Below, in pieces: positions 1 to 5,264 of a DNA stretch of 5,264 nt; positions within the stretch are counted from its first letter, which is position 1; each line of letters starts with the position of its first letter. The notes beneath the pieces are model-generated. The model was not told the DNA's origin and ran no database searches. It saw nothing but the letters and a program-made list of their open reading frames with translations. A program made the position numbers and the translations under genes. This DNA is from an uncultured Persicitalea sp. (lineage in GTDB: Bacteria; Bacteroidota; Bacteroidia; Cytophagales; Spirosomataceae). Where the stretch lies: positions 1 through 5,264 of the forward strand of contig CATMVR010000415.1 in assembly GCA_950075905.1 (NCBI GenBank), read 5' to 3'.

Positions 1-806
1 GTGAACTTCAACGCGTTCGACAGCAGGTTGAACAGCACCTTCTCCCACATGTCCGGATCGACATAGACCGGCTCGTCCAGCGGTGCGCAGTCCACGCTCA
101 GCGTGAGACCCGCCCGTTCGACGGCGGACCGGAACACGCTTGCCAGTTCGGCGGTGGCCGTGGCGAGATCGACCGGCTCGAAGCGCGCCTGGGCGCGGCC
201 CGCTTCGATACGCGAGAAGTCCAACAGCGCGTTGACCAGCTTGGTCAGCCGTAAAGCGTTGCGCCAGATGACATCCAGCTCGTGGCGTACGGCATCGTCG
301 ACATGGCGGTCGCTGCGTAGCGCGGCCACCGGATCCAGGATCAGCGTCAGTGGCGTACGAAACTCGTGGGTGATATTATCGAAAAAGCGGCTTTTCAACT
401 CATCCATTGATTTGACATGCTGCTTTTCGCGGGCCTCTCTTATGTAAGCGGCCGTGCGGTCAATGGTAGTGCGCAGGTCTTCGGGGTCGAGGGGCTTGGA
501 TAAAAAATCGAAAGCACCGTGGTTCATGGCGGTTCGGATTCGGTTAGTATCCGCCGAAGCCGTCATCACTACTGCCCGGAGGGAGGGGTTGAGCTGAGGA
601 AGCTCGGACAGGAGGGTTAAGCCGTCTAAAACCGGCTCGTCGATGTCCAGTAGTACCAGGCCGAGCTCGGGCGTAGCCCGGATATAGCCGATTGCTTCGA
701 TGCTGTCTTTGGCAAACAAAAAGGTAAATGCGTACGTATGGCTCTCGAAAGCCCGCAAAAATACTGACTCTACCCCTGACGCATTATCGACTACTAGAAG
801 CTTCAT
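1..806 (-). CDS. Receiver domain-histidine kinase hybrid, 3' end outside window, possibly chimeric
   Basis: Two-component signalling protein, cytoplasmic as far as visible (268 residues, no membrane segment). Residues 1-118 form a receiver domain: D7 starts the acidic pocket, D54 in LLDIDEP is the likely phosphoacceptor, and T82 and K104 (LSKP) are the conserved switch residues. A charged linker (about 120-137) leads to HisKA with the H-box NITHEFRTPL, phosphorylated residue H147. An X-region DFSRIEAGRAQ follows (196-206), and the ATPase domain is cut at its N-box (NLLSNALKF, 260-268). The ATG at 806 gives the expected MKLLVVD receiver start. Oddities: the acidic pair is DN rather than DD, and base and codon use change sharply inside the H-box (GC3 about 62% for residues 1-146, 84% for 152-268, hand counts). 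The N-terminal part resembles Bacteroidota kinases; the C-terminal part looks proteobacterial. Signal and target are unknown. The domain call is secure; the integrity of the gene is not. Confidence 0.85.
   Translation of the reverse strand, partial: MKLLVVDNASGVESVFLRAFESHTYAFTFLFAKDSIEAIGYIRATPELGLVLLDIDEPVLDGLTLLSELPQLNPSLRAVVMTASADTNRIRTAMNHGAFDFLSKPLDPEDLRTTIDRTAAYIREAREKQHVKSMDELKSRFFDNITHEFRTPLTLILDPVAALRSDRHVDDAVRHELDVIWRNALRLTKLVNALLDFSRIEAGRAQARFEPVDLATATAELASVFRSAVERAGLTLSVDCAPLDEPVYVDPDMWEKVLFNLLSNALKF
331..368 (-). other. Possible chimeric junction inside the kinase H-box
   Basis: This segment encodes HEFRTPLTLIL plus the next residues, the most conserved stretch of histidine kinases. 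GC counted by hand is about 65% over bases 1-360, 40% over 361-420 and 53-62% over the next lines. The reading frame is kept across the change. GATC occurs at 332-335 (inside a GGATCC) and 339-342. A join here could come from assembly through shared k-mers, ligation or PCR chimerism, or true recombination. The exact breakpoint cannot be placed by eye. Confidence 0.5.
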
Positions 807-864
807 CTCCAAAATTTTGCTTGACTCGATCAGGACCTCACTTTCACATAACGCACCGTCGTGC

Positions 865-891
865 CTATACTTTCAACGAATATTGGTATAG
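865..891. promoter_or_regulatory. Inverted repeat upstream of the kinase gene, possible operator
   Basis: CTATAC (865-870) and GTATAG (886-891) are perfect 6-bp inverted arms separated by 15 bp. They lie in the 103-bp gap, about 60 bp before the kinase start codon at 806. The position suits an operator or promoter element, but arms this short can arise by chance. I saw no convincing Bacteroidota promoter (TTG, about 19-21 bp, TAnnTTTG) here. Confidence 0.2.
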
Positions 892-909
892 TCTACCCGG
901 ACCGGGAGT

Positions 910-1674
910 CTACCGGCTGACTACCTTCTCTGGTTTCTTGGTTTTTTTCATAAAATCACCCTGCGAAAAATACTTTTCGATCAGGCAATACATAAGGATA
1001 AAGAAGTAACGGCTCCCCATCTCCTTAATTTTTAGCTTAGATTCGCCATATTTTCGGTTTGTCCAGCTGTTGGGCACCACGGCGTAGGTATAGCCACGTA
1101 CCATGGCTTTGAGGGGTAGCTCAATGGTCAGGTTGAAATGAGGTGAAAGAAAGGGCTTGATGCCTTCGATGGTTTCGCGCCGGTACAACTTAAAGGCGTT
1201 GGTAGTATCGTTGTAGCTGATGCCCATCACCATCCTGACAATGAAGTTGGCCACCCGGTTGATGACTTTTTTTACCTGCGGGTAATCGACGACTTTACCG
1301 CCCTTGGCCCAGCGGGAGCCAAACACACAGTCGTAGTCGCCCTCCTGCATTTTCTGATAGTATTTCACCAGGTCTTCCGGGTCGTCAGACATGTCAGCCA
1401 TAAATACCGCTACGCAGTCGCCTGTAAAGCGTTCGAGGCCGTAGCGCACGGCGTAGCCAAAGCCGTTTGGGCCCAGATTGGTGTAGTAGACCAGCTCGGG
1501 AATTTCCAGTGAAAGTTCGTCGAGCACCCGCAGGGTACCATCTTTCGAATTATCGTTGGTGACGCATATTTCGTGGGGTATATTGTGTTTTTTTAAGGTA
1601 CTGTGTAAGGTACGCAGCGTATGGGGAATTGACTCCTCTTCGTTGTAGGCCGGAATGACTACGCTCAGCTTCAT
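910..1674 (-). CDS. GT2 family glycosyltransferase, DPM1-like (polyprenyl-phosphate sugar transferase type)
   Basis: Predicted to move a sugar from a nucleotide donor to an acceptor, by family analogy often a polyprenyl phosphate, at the inner face of the cytoplasmic membrane. At 254 residues it has the usual size of the DPM1-like group without the C-terminal membrane helices of longer relatives. Visible motifs are PAYNEE (8-13), a nucleotide-binding loop TNDNSKDGT (39-47), the metal-binding region MADMSDDPED (92-101), FGSRW (118-122), NDTTNAFKLYRRE (155-167) and KYGESK (208-213). In the loop the usual first Asp of VDDxSxDGT is Asn40, and in the DXD region the usual DAD is MAD; the latter occurs in related bacterial groups. 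The ATG at 1674 is the first start after an in-frame TAA. The gene follows the preceding GT by 61 bp, likely in the same transcript. The lysine-rich tail (242-250) may aid membrane contact. Donor and acceptor are unknown. Confidence 0.88.
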   Translation of the reverse strand: MKLSVVIPAYNEEESIPHTLRTLHSTLKKHNIPHEICVTNDNSKDGTLRVLDELSLEIPELVYYTNLGPNGFGYAVRYGLERFTGDCVAVFMADMSDDPEDLVKYYQKMQEGDYDCVFGSRWAKGGKVVDYPQVKKVINRVANFIVRMVMGISYNDTTNAFKLYRRETIEGIKPFLSPHFNLTIELPLKAMVRGYTYAVVPNSWTNRKYGESKLKIKEMGSRYFFILMYCLIEKYFSQGDFMKKTKKPEKVVSR

Positions 1675-1735
1675 GGGATAAACGGCTTAATTATAAGTGG
1701 TAAATTTGGGTATTTCACCCCTAAAAACCTAATAG

Positions 1736-2563
1736 CTAGGGGGTAGCGCGCTCAATAATGCGCAGCTGCTCGGTGTACTTTGTAAGTGTCTGCTGTACTA
1801 CTGCATCATGCCGGTACCCTAGCCAGGCATTGACGTTTTCAAACATTTCCCGGCGGTTACGCACAAACCAGGCGTTGGTAGGGGCTTGCACATTACTCAG
1901 GCCGCCCCGGTGCTTGCGGTATACACCCATAACTTCGTTCAGGTAGCCAATCTTGCCCCGGGCGGCGAGTTGTATCACCAGGGCCCAGTCGCCGGCGGCG
2001 GCCTGTGCGTGCCAGTCGGCAAAATCCTCAGTGAGAAAGTAGTTGCGGTACATCACGCTGGCGGTAGCCATAAACCATTCGTCACGAAGCAGATCTTCCA
2101 CGGTAGAAACAGCCTTCTGGGAGGGGAGGTTAAAAAGATGTTCCGGGGAGCCATCTTCGTAAGTAACCCGTACGTTATGGTGGCAAATGGCAAAGTCGAC
2201 GTGTGTATCCAGAAAATCAACCTGTTTTTGCAGCTTGTACGGGTCGGTCCAGTAGTCGTCGCCTTCGCAAAGCGCTACGTACTTCCCCCGGCAGGCTTTC
2301 AGCAGAAAGAGTACGTTGTTGCGGCCGGCAAACTCGCGGGGCGAGGCGGGCCCCAGGTTGGTAGTGTGCAGGTAGGCACGGATGCGGTCGGGGTACTTTT
2401 CGGCGTAGCGCCGGATAATGGCCGGGGCCTGATCGGTAGAGGCGTCGTCGCCCACCACAATTTCAAAAGGAAAGGTAGTCTGCTGCTGCAAAGCCCCATC
2501 GAGCATTTGCGCAATGTAGGCTTCGTGGTTGTAGGTAGGTACACAGACGGACACTTTCATCAT
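1736..2563 (-). CDS. GT2 family glycosyltransferase (second of a tandem paralogous pair)
   Basis: Inverting GT-A fold glycosyltransferase, probably cytoplasmic and adding a sugar to a growing glycan. The 275 residues show the family N-terminus CVPTYN (7-12), the nucleotide-binding VVGDDASTD (36-44), the DXD-type EGDDYWTDP (100-108), a later GDW (191-193) where the catalytic base region is expected, and VYRKHRGG (214-221). An in-frame ORF extends upstream to 2623, but I chose the ATG at 2563. It overlaps the stop of the preceding GT as ATGA, and MMKVSV matches the start of the paralogue MKVSV. The second ATG at 2560 is equally possible. The upstream extension lies wholly inside the neighbouring gene and has no GT2 counterpart. 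It shares KLQKQVDF, TYEDG and WFMAT with the neighbour, indicating duplication and divergence, but is shorter at the C-terminus. Translational coupling to the preceding gene is likely. Sugar specificity cannot be read. Confidence 0.9.
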   Translation of the reverse strand: MMKVSVCVPTYNHEAYIAQMLDGALQQQTTFPFEIVVGDDASTDQAPAIIRRYAEKYPDRIRAYLHTTNLGPASPREFAGRNNVLFLLKACRGKYVALCEGDDYWTDPYKLQKQVDFLDTHVDFAICHHNVRVTYEDGSPEHLFNLPSQKAVSTVEDLLRDEWFMATASVMYRNYFLTEDFADWHAQAAAGDWALVIQLAARGKIGYLNEVMGVYRKHRGGLSNVQAPTNAWFVRNRREMFENVNAWLGYRHDAVVQQTLTKYTEQLRIIERATP

Positions 2564-3528
2564 AGCGACCCCCGAAAGCGATGCGGCAGCAGCGCAAAGA
2601 AACTGTATACATTTACTACCCACTTTGGTACGATATAATCGCGGCAGACTTCCCGGATCTCTTCCATGGCCGGCCGACGCAGGTACAGGTAGTACAGGGC
2701 CAGCGCGGCCCGGCGGAAGTAGCTCCTGCTGAACTGCCGGGCGTCGAGCATCATGCGGTAGTAGCGGGCTATGTTTTTACGAAGAGGCAGGTCGTACTCC
2801 CGGTTGGTTTCCTGGTTGATGCCCCGGTACATCATGATCCGGTTGCGCAGAAAGCGAGTATCGCGGTAGTGATCCTTGTAGCTGGCGCCCGCGCGGTTTT
2901 TGCGATACACCGACATGGTTTCGGGAATGTACCCGATAGGCCCCTGCTGAGCCAGAATCACATAACGCGGAATATCCCCGCTGGTAGACTTCAAAAACCA
3001 GTCGGGATAGTGCATCAGGCCATTTTTGAACAGCACCGCCGAGGTGGCCATAAACCAGATTTCCTCTTCCCCGATCAAATCGCTGACGCTGATTACTTTT
3101 TTCTGATCCGGAGCATTTACTTCGTGTGAAGGAGCGCCGTCCTCGTAGGTAATCAGGGCATTGTGAAAGCAGGCCGAGAAGTCGGGGTGGGCTTCCATGA
3201 AGTCGACCTGCTTCTGCAGCTTGTGCGGGTTGGTCCAGTAGTCGTCACCGTCCAGGGGGGCAATGTACTTTCCTTTGGCCAGTTTCAGGGTTTCTATGGT
3301 GTTGAAAAGGCCATTCTGCCCCAGGTTTCTGGGGTGCAATACAGCTTTAACCTTATCTGGAAACCGTTTCTGATAGTCCAGAATAACTTCCCGGGCACCA
3401 TCCGTTGAGCAGTCGTCCCCTACCAGAATCTCGTACTCGAAGTCCGTGACCTGATTGAGTGCGCTTTCGATGGTTTTGCCGATGAAAGCAACCTGGTTGT
3501 ACGTGAGTATGGTTACGCTTACTTTCAA
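2560..3528 (-). CDS. GT2 family glycosyltransferase with a TTG start (first of a tandem paralogous pair)
   Basis: GT-A fold glycosyltransferase of 322 residues. The catalytic domain has ILTYNQ (7-12), VGDDCSTDG (36-44), the DXD-type LDGDDYWTNP (92-101), SGD (183-185) and VYRKNRAG (207-214). The C-terminal 80 residues are basic and aromatic (FRRAALALYYLYLRRP, 271-286) and may pack on the membrane; they are absent from the paralogue downstream. The only start that preserves the family N-terminus is TTG at 3528-3526, because an in-frame TGA sits at 3534-3532. The next in-frame Met codon lies deep inside the catalytic domain. A TTG start is unusual here and would be expected to lower translation. 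The gene lies 39 bp after the dioxygenase, right behind a hairpin and tandem repeat, and its TGA overlaps the next start (ATGA). Likely acts in the same glycan pathway as its neighbours; the sugar is unknown. Confidence 0.9.
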   Translation of the reverse strand: MKVSVTILTYNQVAFIGKTIESALNQVTDFEYEILVGDDCSTDGAREVILDYQKRFPDKVKAVLHPRNLGQNGLFNTIETLKLAKGKYIAPLDGDDYWTNPHKLQKQVDFMEAHPDFSACFHNALITYEDGAPSHEVNAPDQKKVISVSDLIGEEEIWFMATSAVLFKNGLMHYPDWFLKSTSGDIPRYVILAQQGPIGYIPETMSVYRKNRAGASYKDHYRDTRFLRNRIMMYRGINQETNREYDLPLRKNIARYYRMMLDARQFSRSYFRRAALALYYLYLRRPAMEEIREVCRDYIVPKWVVNVYSFFALLPHRFRGSL

Positions 3529-3539
3529 ACTTCAATTTT

Positions 3540-3561
3540 GAATGATAGAATGATAGAATGA
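3540..3561. repeat. 8-bp tandem repeat GAATGATA, 2.75 copies
   Basis: GAATGATA occurs at 3540-3547 and 3548-3555, followed by a partial copy GAATGA at 3556-3561. It fills most of the short gap between the dioxygenase stop and the TTG start of the glycosyltransferase. Such repeats can change copy number by slipped-strand mispairing. A change here would alter spacing and the hairpin rather than a coding frame. Confidence 0.85.
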
Positions 3562-3575
3562 AATTTATCATTCTA
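3546..3575 (-). repeat. Perfect 10-bp hairpin across the dioxygenase stop codon
   Basis: TAGAATGATA (3546-3555) and TATCATTCTA (3566-3575) are exact reverse complements with a 10-base loop. The stem covers the dioxygenase stop codon (TGA at 3570-3568) and ends about 18 bases before the TTG start of the next gene. The other repeat copy (3540-3547) can also pair with the 3' arm over 8 bp, giving an alternative fold. The stem is AT-rich and no T-run follows, so a classic intrinsic terminator is unlikely. An RNA stability or translation element is possible, but its role is not shown. Confidence 0.6.
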
Positions 3576-4413
3576 CTACATGGTCTTTTAATTCATTGCT
3601 ATATACCTTTTCCAGCTGCTGGGCGGTGGGGAAATTGGGGGTTACCAGGTCGGGCTCGGGTTTGTAAATGTAGGCCATGGGGTAGCCGCGCTCGATGAAA
3701 GTAGGCTCGGCCAGGTTGTTGTACCGGAGCTGCACCGACCAGCGGATGTTGCGGGTAATGTTGTTGCCGGACTGGTGTACCAGAAAGGCCGAGAAAACCA
3801 GGATGTCGCCCACCTGAAACTGAGTCTGAACGAAGTCTGCCTCTTTTAGATTGGCTGTAATACCGCCCTGATAGCCGGAGGTGCTGGCTTCCAGCAGGCC
3901 CGCCTTGTGGCTACCGGGAATTACCTGCAACGCGCCGAGGTCGGTGCCGGCGGCTACCATCGGAAACCAGATAACGGTGCTGTCAAGCGAGCCCTGCCCC
4001 GTACGCCAGTCCTGATGAGCGTCAAGTTTCCAGTGCTTGCTGCCGTCTTTGGAAAGGAAACGGCTGTTGAACTGCATGGCCGGGCGGGCGCCGATCACGG
4101 GTTTTTCTACGCCGATTTCTTTCAGTACGTTCATGACTTTCTCATCCAGCGCCAGCCGGTGCAGCGAGATGGTATGCTGAACGGTTTTACCCGTATTGAC
4201 AAAAGCCGTAAAGTCTTTTTCGAAAAATTCAAACATGGCGCTTTCGAAGGCATCCCGGTCATCGATGTCTACCGATTGGCCAGTAACCCGTTTGATTTGC
4301 TCGGCAAAAATCTCCCGTGCTTCGCGGTAGATGCCCGCCACCACTTCTTTGTCCAGAAAATTACGGAGGATCACAAACCCGTCCTTATTAAATTGCTCTT
4401 TTAGCGTTGCCAT
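3568..4413 (-). CDS. PhyH family Fe(II)/2-oxoglutarate-dependent dioxygenase
   Basis: Predicted cytoplasmic non-haem iron oxygenase that uses O2 and 2-oxoglutarate to hydroxylate or otherwise oxidise a small substrate. The 281 residues match the usual PhyH length. The iron triad is visible as H133 and D135 in AHQDWR (132-137) and H213 in FLVHQSGN. R224 lies 11 residues after the distal His, the spacing expected for the arginine that binds the 2-oxoglutarate carboxylate. The N-terminus FNKDGFVILRNFLD (8-21) is the standard PhyH opening, and VIPGSHKAG (164-172) is another typical segment. ATG at 4413 is the natural start. The gene lies 100 bp after the beta-propeller gene and 39 bp before the GT pair, so it probably belongs to the glycan locus. 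A sugar, lipid carrier or nucleotide-sugar substrate is inference only; PhyH members act on very diverse compounds. Confidence 0.92.
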   Translation of the reverse strand: MATLKEQFNKDGFVILRNFLDKEVVAGIYREAREIFAEQIKRVTGQSVDIDDRDAFESAMFEFFEKDFTAFVNTGKTVQHTISLHRLALDEKVMNVLKEIGVEKPVIGARPAMQFNSRFLSKDGSKHWKLDAHQDWRTGQGSLDSTVIWFPMVAAGTDLGALQVIPGSHKAGLLEASTSGYQGGITANLKEADFVQTQFQVGDILVFSAFLVHQSGNNITRNIRWSVQLRYNNLAEPTFIERGYPMAYIYKPEPDLVTPNFPTAQQLEKVYSNELKDHVVE

Positions 4414-4513
4414 AGTTTTGATTCAGTTCTATATGAAAAACATCGCTAGTTAGTATCCTTTTAAGTCCTAACGAATGAGGTTGGTCAGGTTTTACCCTGA
4501 TTTTACTGAACGG

Positions 4514-5264
4514 TCAGTCTTCCCATACGGCGTAGGCAAAGCCCGCCGCGCCGAAACCATTGCCGTTGTAGATGAGGTACTTCTTGCCATTGTGCTCGTA
4601 CCGGTGCGCGTAGTTGATCATCATGTAGTCAAAATCCTCGGGATTTTCCGATTTCCCGATCCCTACCAGATGATCCTTCCGCTCCCAGTGTGTACCATCT
4701 TTCGATTCCGCATAGCCGAGCCGATAGCTTTGGTTGCGGTCGGTGCGGTAGTCGCGGGTGTGGCGGTAGGAGTAGTACATTTTGTACAGTCCGTCTTCTT
4801 TAAATACGCTCGGACGACCTACCGCGTGCAGAAAATCGTCAAATTCCAGCGTGGGTACATCGCTGATATCCCAGTGAATGCCGTCTTTGGACGTAGCCGA
4901 CTGCCCGCGGTAGAATGGCTCAGGGTAGTTATGAATGTACTCGCACTTGTGGCCCGAAATGTACCACATCCGCCAGGTACCGTCCTCGTCGATCATCACC
5001 GAGGGCTGCGCCGCCCAGAGGGGGTTCTGAATGCTGCGGTCCATGATGGGCCCTCTGAACATTTTCTCAAACGTAAGCCCGCCATCCGTACTCACAGATA
5101 GTCCCATCGAGAGCCGGTACGAATTCCAGGTACGGTTCCAGCCGGTATAGTACAGCCAGATGTCGCCATTGGGCCGGTTGACAAACCAGGCCGGCATGGC
5201 GCCGGTTTCGTCGTACTCGCCGGGTCCGCCCAGTTCGCGTACGGGCTTGTCGTGAATGTACAGG
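4514..5264 (-). CDS. Five-bladed beta-propeller protein, GH43/GH32-like, 5' end outside window
   Basis: The reading frame is open to the window edge, so the start is missing; an internal ATG at 5197 is not the start because conserved sequence (GEYDETGAMPAWF) runs through it. The visible 249 residues show repeated blade segments: WLYYTGWN, then DEDGTWRMWYISG, KEDGLYKMYYSYR and NGKKYLIYNGNGFG, interleaved with STDGGLTFEK, SKDGIHWD and SKDGTHWE. This pattern is typical of the five-bladed propellers of GH families 32, 43, 62 and 68 and of uncharacterised relatives encoded in polysaccharide clusters. The missing part is probably the first blade, roughly 60-90 residues. I could not assign catalytic carboxylates with confidence, so hydrolase, transferase or binding roles all remain open. 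It sits first in the visible gene series, 100 bp before the dioxygenase. Cellular location cannot be told without the N-terminus. Confidence 0.8.
   Translation of the reverse strand, partial: LYIHDKPVRELGGPGEYDETGAMPAWFVNRPNGDIWLYYTGWNRTWNSYRLSMGLSVSTDGGLTFEKMFRGPIMDRSIQNPLWAAQPSVMIDEDGTWRMWYISGHKCEYIHNYPEPFYRGQSATSKDGIHWDISDVPTLEFDDFLHAVGRPSVFKEDGLYKMYYSYRHTRDYRTDRNQSYRLGYAESKDGTHWERKDHLVGIGKSENPEDFDYMMINYAHRYEHNGKKYLIYNGNGFGAAGFAYAVWED

Noticed and set aside
892..914. CCCGG/CCGGG palindrome with flanking GTAGAC repeats at the end of the DPM1-like gene as a terminator
   Set aside because: The loop is a single base and there is no T-run; the GTAGAC direct repeat is only 6 bp and partly overlaps the stop codon.
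2564..2623. N-terminal extension of the second GT (MGSKCIQFLCAAAASLSG)
   Set aside because: It could look like a signal sequence, but it lies inside the preceding gene, and the GT2 fold starts exactly at the ATGA overlap.
1886..2638. Long plus-strand open frame of 250 codons opposite the GT pair
   Set aside because: It is antisense to two well-supported glycosyltransferases, shows no recognisable domain, and spans the junction of both genes; a shadow of their codon bias.
3540..3571. Classic phase variation by frame change through the 8-bp repeat
   Set aside because: One extra repeat would bring the ATG at 3571 into the GT frame, but an in-frame TGA at 3534-3532 would still stop translation before the GT.
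4485..4500. Small hairpin TCAGG/CCTGA after the beta-propeller gene as a terminator
   Set aside because: The stem is only 5 bp and no T-run follows on the minus strand; too weak to call.
4414..4513. Promoter for the dioxygenase gene in the 100-bp gap
   Set aside because: The gap is AT-richer and could hold one, but I found no match to the Bacteroidota TTG/TAnnTTTG pattern at proper spacing.
4475..5101. Plus-strand open frame of 208 codons opposite the beta-propeller gene
   Set aside because: Valine-rich translation without domain features, antisense to a protein with clear repeated blade motifs.

Overview
The window reads as a fragment of a surface-glycan or exopolysaccharide locus from a member of the Bacteroidota, most likely a Cytophagales-type organism of moderate GC. 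This is inferred from protein style: a receiver fused to a histidine kinase with an SRFFDNITHEFRTPLTLIL H-box, GT2 enzymes with a GDDYWT signature, absence of clear Shine-Dalgarno sequences, and very tight gene packing. No marker gene fixes the taxon. Both ends cut through genes, so this may be a whole short contig.

All six genes lie on the minus strand, so transcription runs from high to low coordinates. In that order they are: the 3' part of a five-bladed beta-propeller protein of the GH43/GH32-like kind (5264-4514, start outside the window); a PhyH-type Fe(II)/2-oxoglutarate dioxygenase (4413-3568); two tandem, clearly paralogous GT2 glycosyltransferases joined by an ATGA overlap (3528-2560 and 2563-1736); a DPM1-like GT2 glycosyltransferase (1674-910); and a receiver-histidine kinase hybrid running off the left edge (806-1). 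Gaps between genes are 100, 39, -4, 61 and 103 bp. There is no gene-free stretch longer than about 103 bp, and I saw no RNA gene, IS element or CRISPR array.

The middle genes fit a pathway in which sugars are transferred onto a lipid carrier or growing glycan (three GT2s) while a sugar or lipid part may be oxidised (PhyH) and another handled by the beta-propeller protein. The acceptor and product cannot be read from sequence. The kinase may regulate the locus or be an unrelated neighbour.

Two things stand out. First, the kinase changes character abruptly inside its H-box, around 331-368: the part transcribed first is Bacteroidota-like with GC3 about 62%, and the rest is high-GC and proteobacterial-looking with GC3 about 84%. 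This is either a chimeric contig or a real recombinant kinase. Second, the 39-bp gap between the dioxygenase and the first GT2 holds an 8-bp tandem repeat and a perfect 10-bp hairpin, and the GT2 that follows appears to start at TTG.
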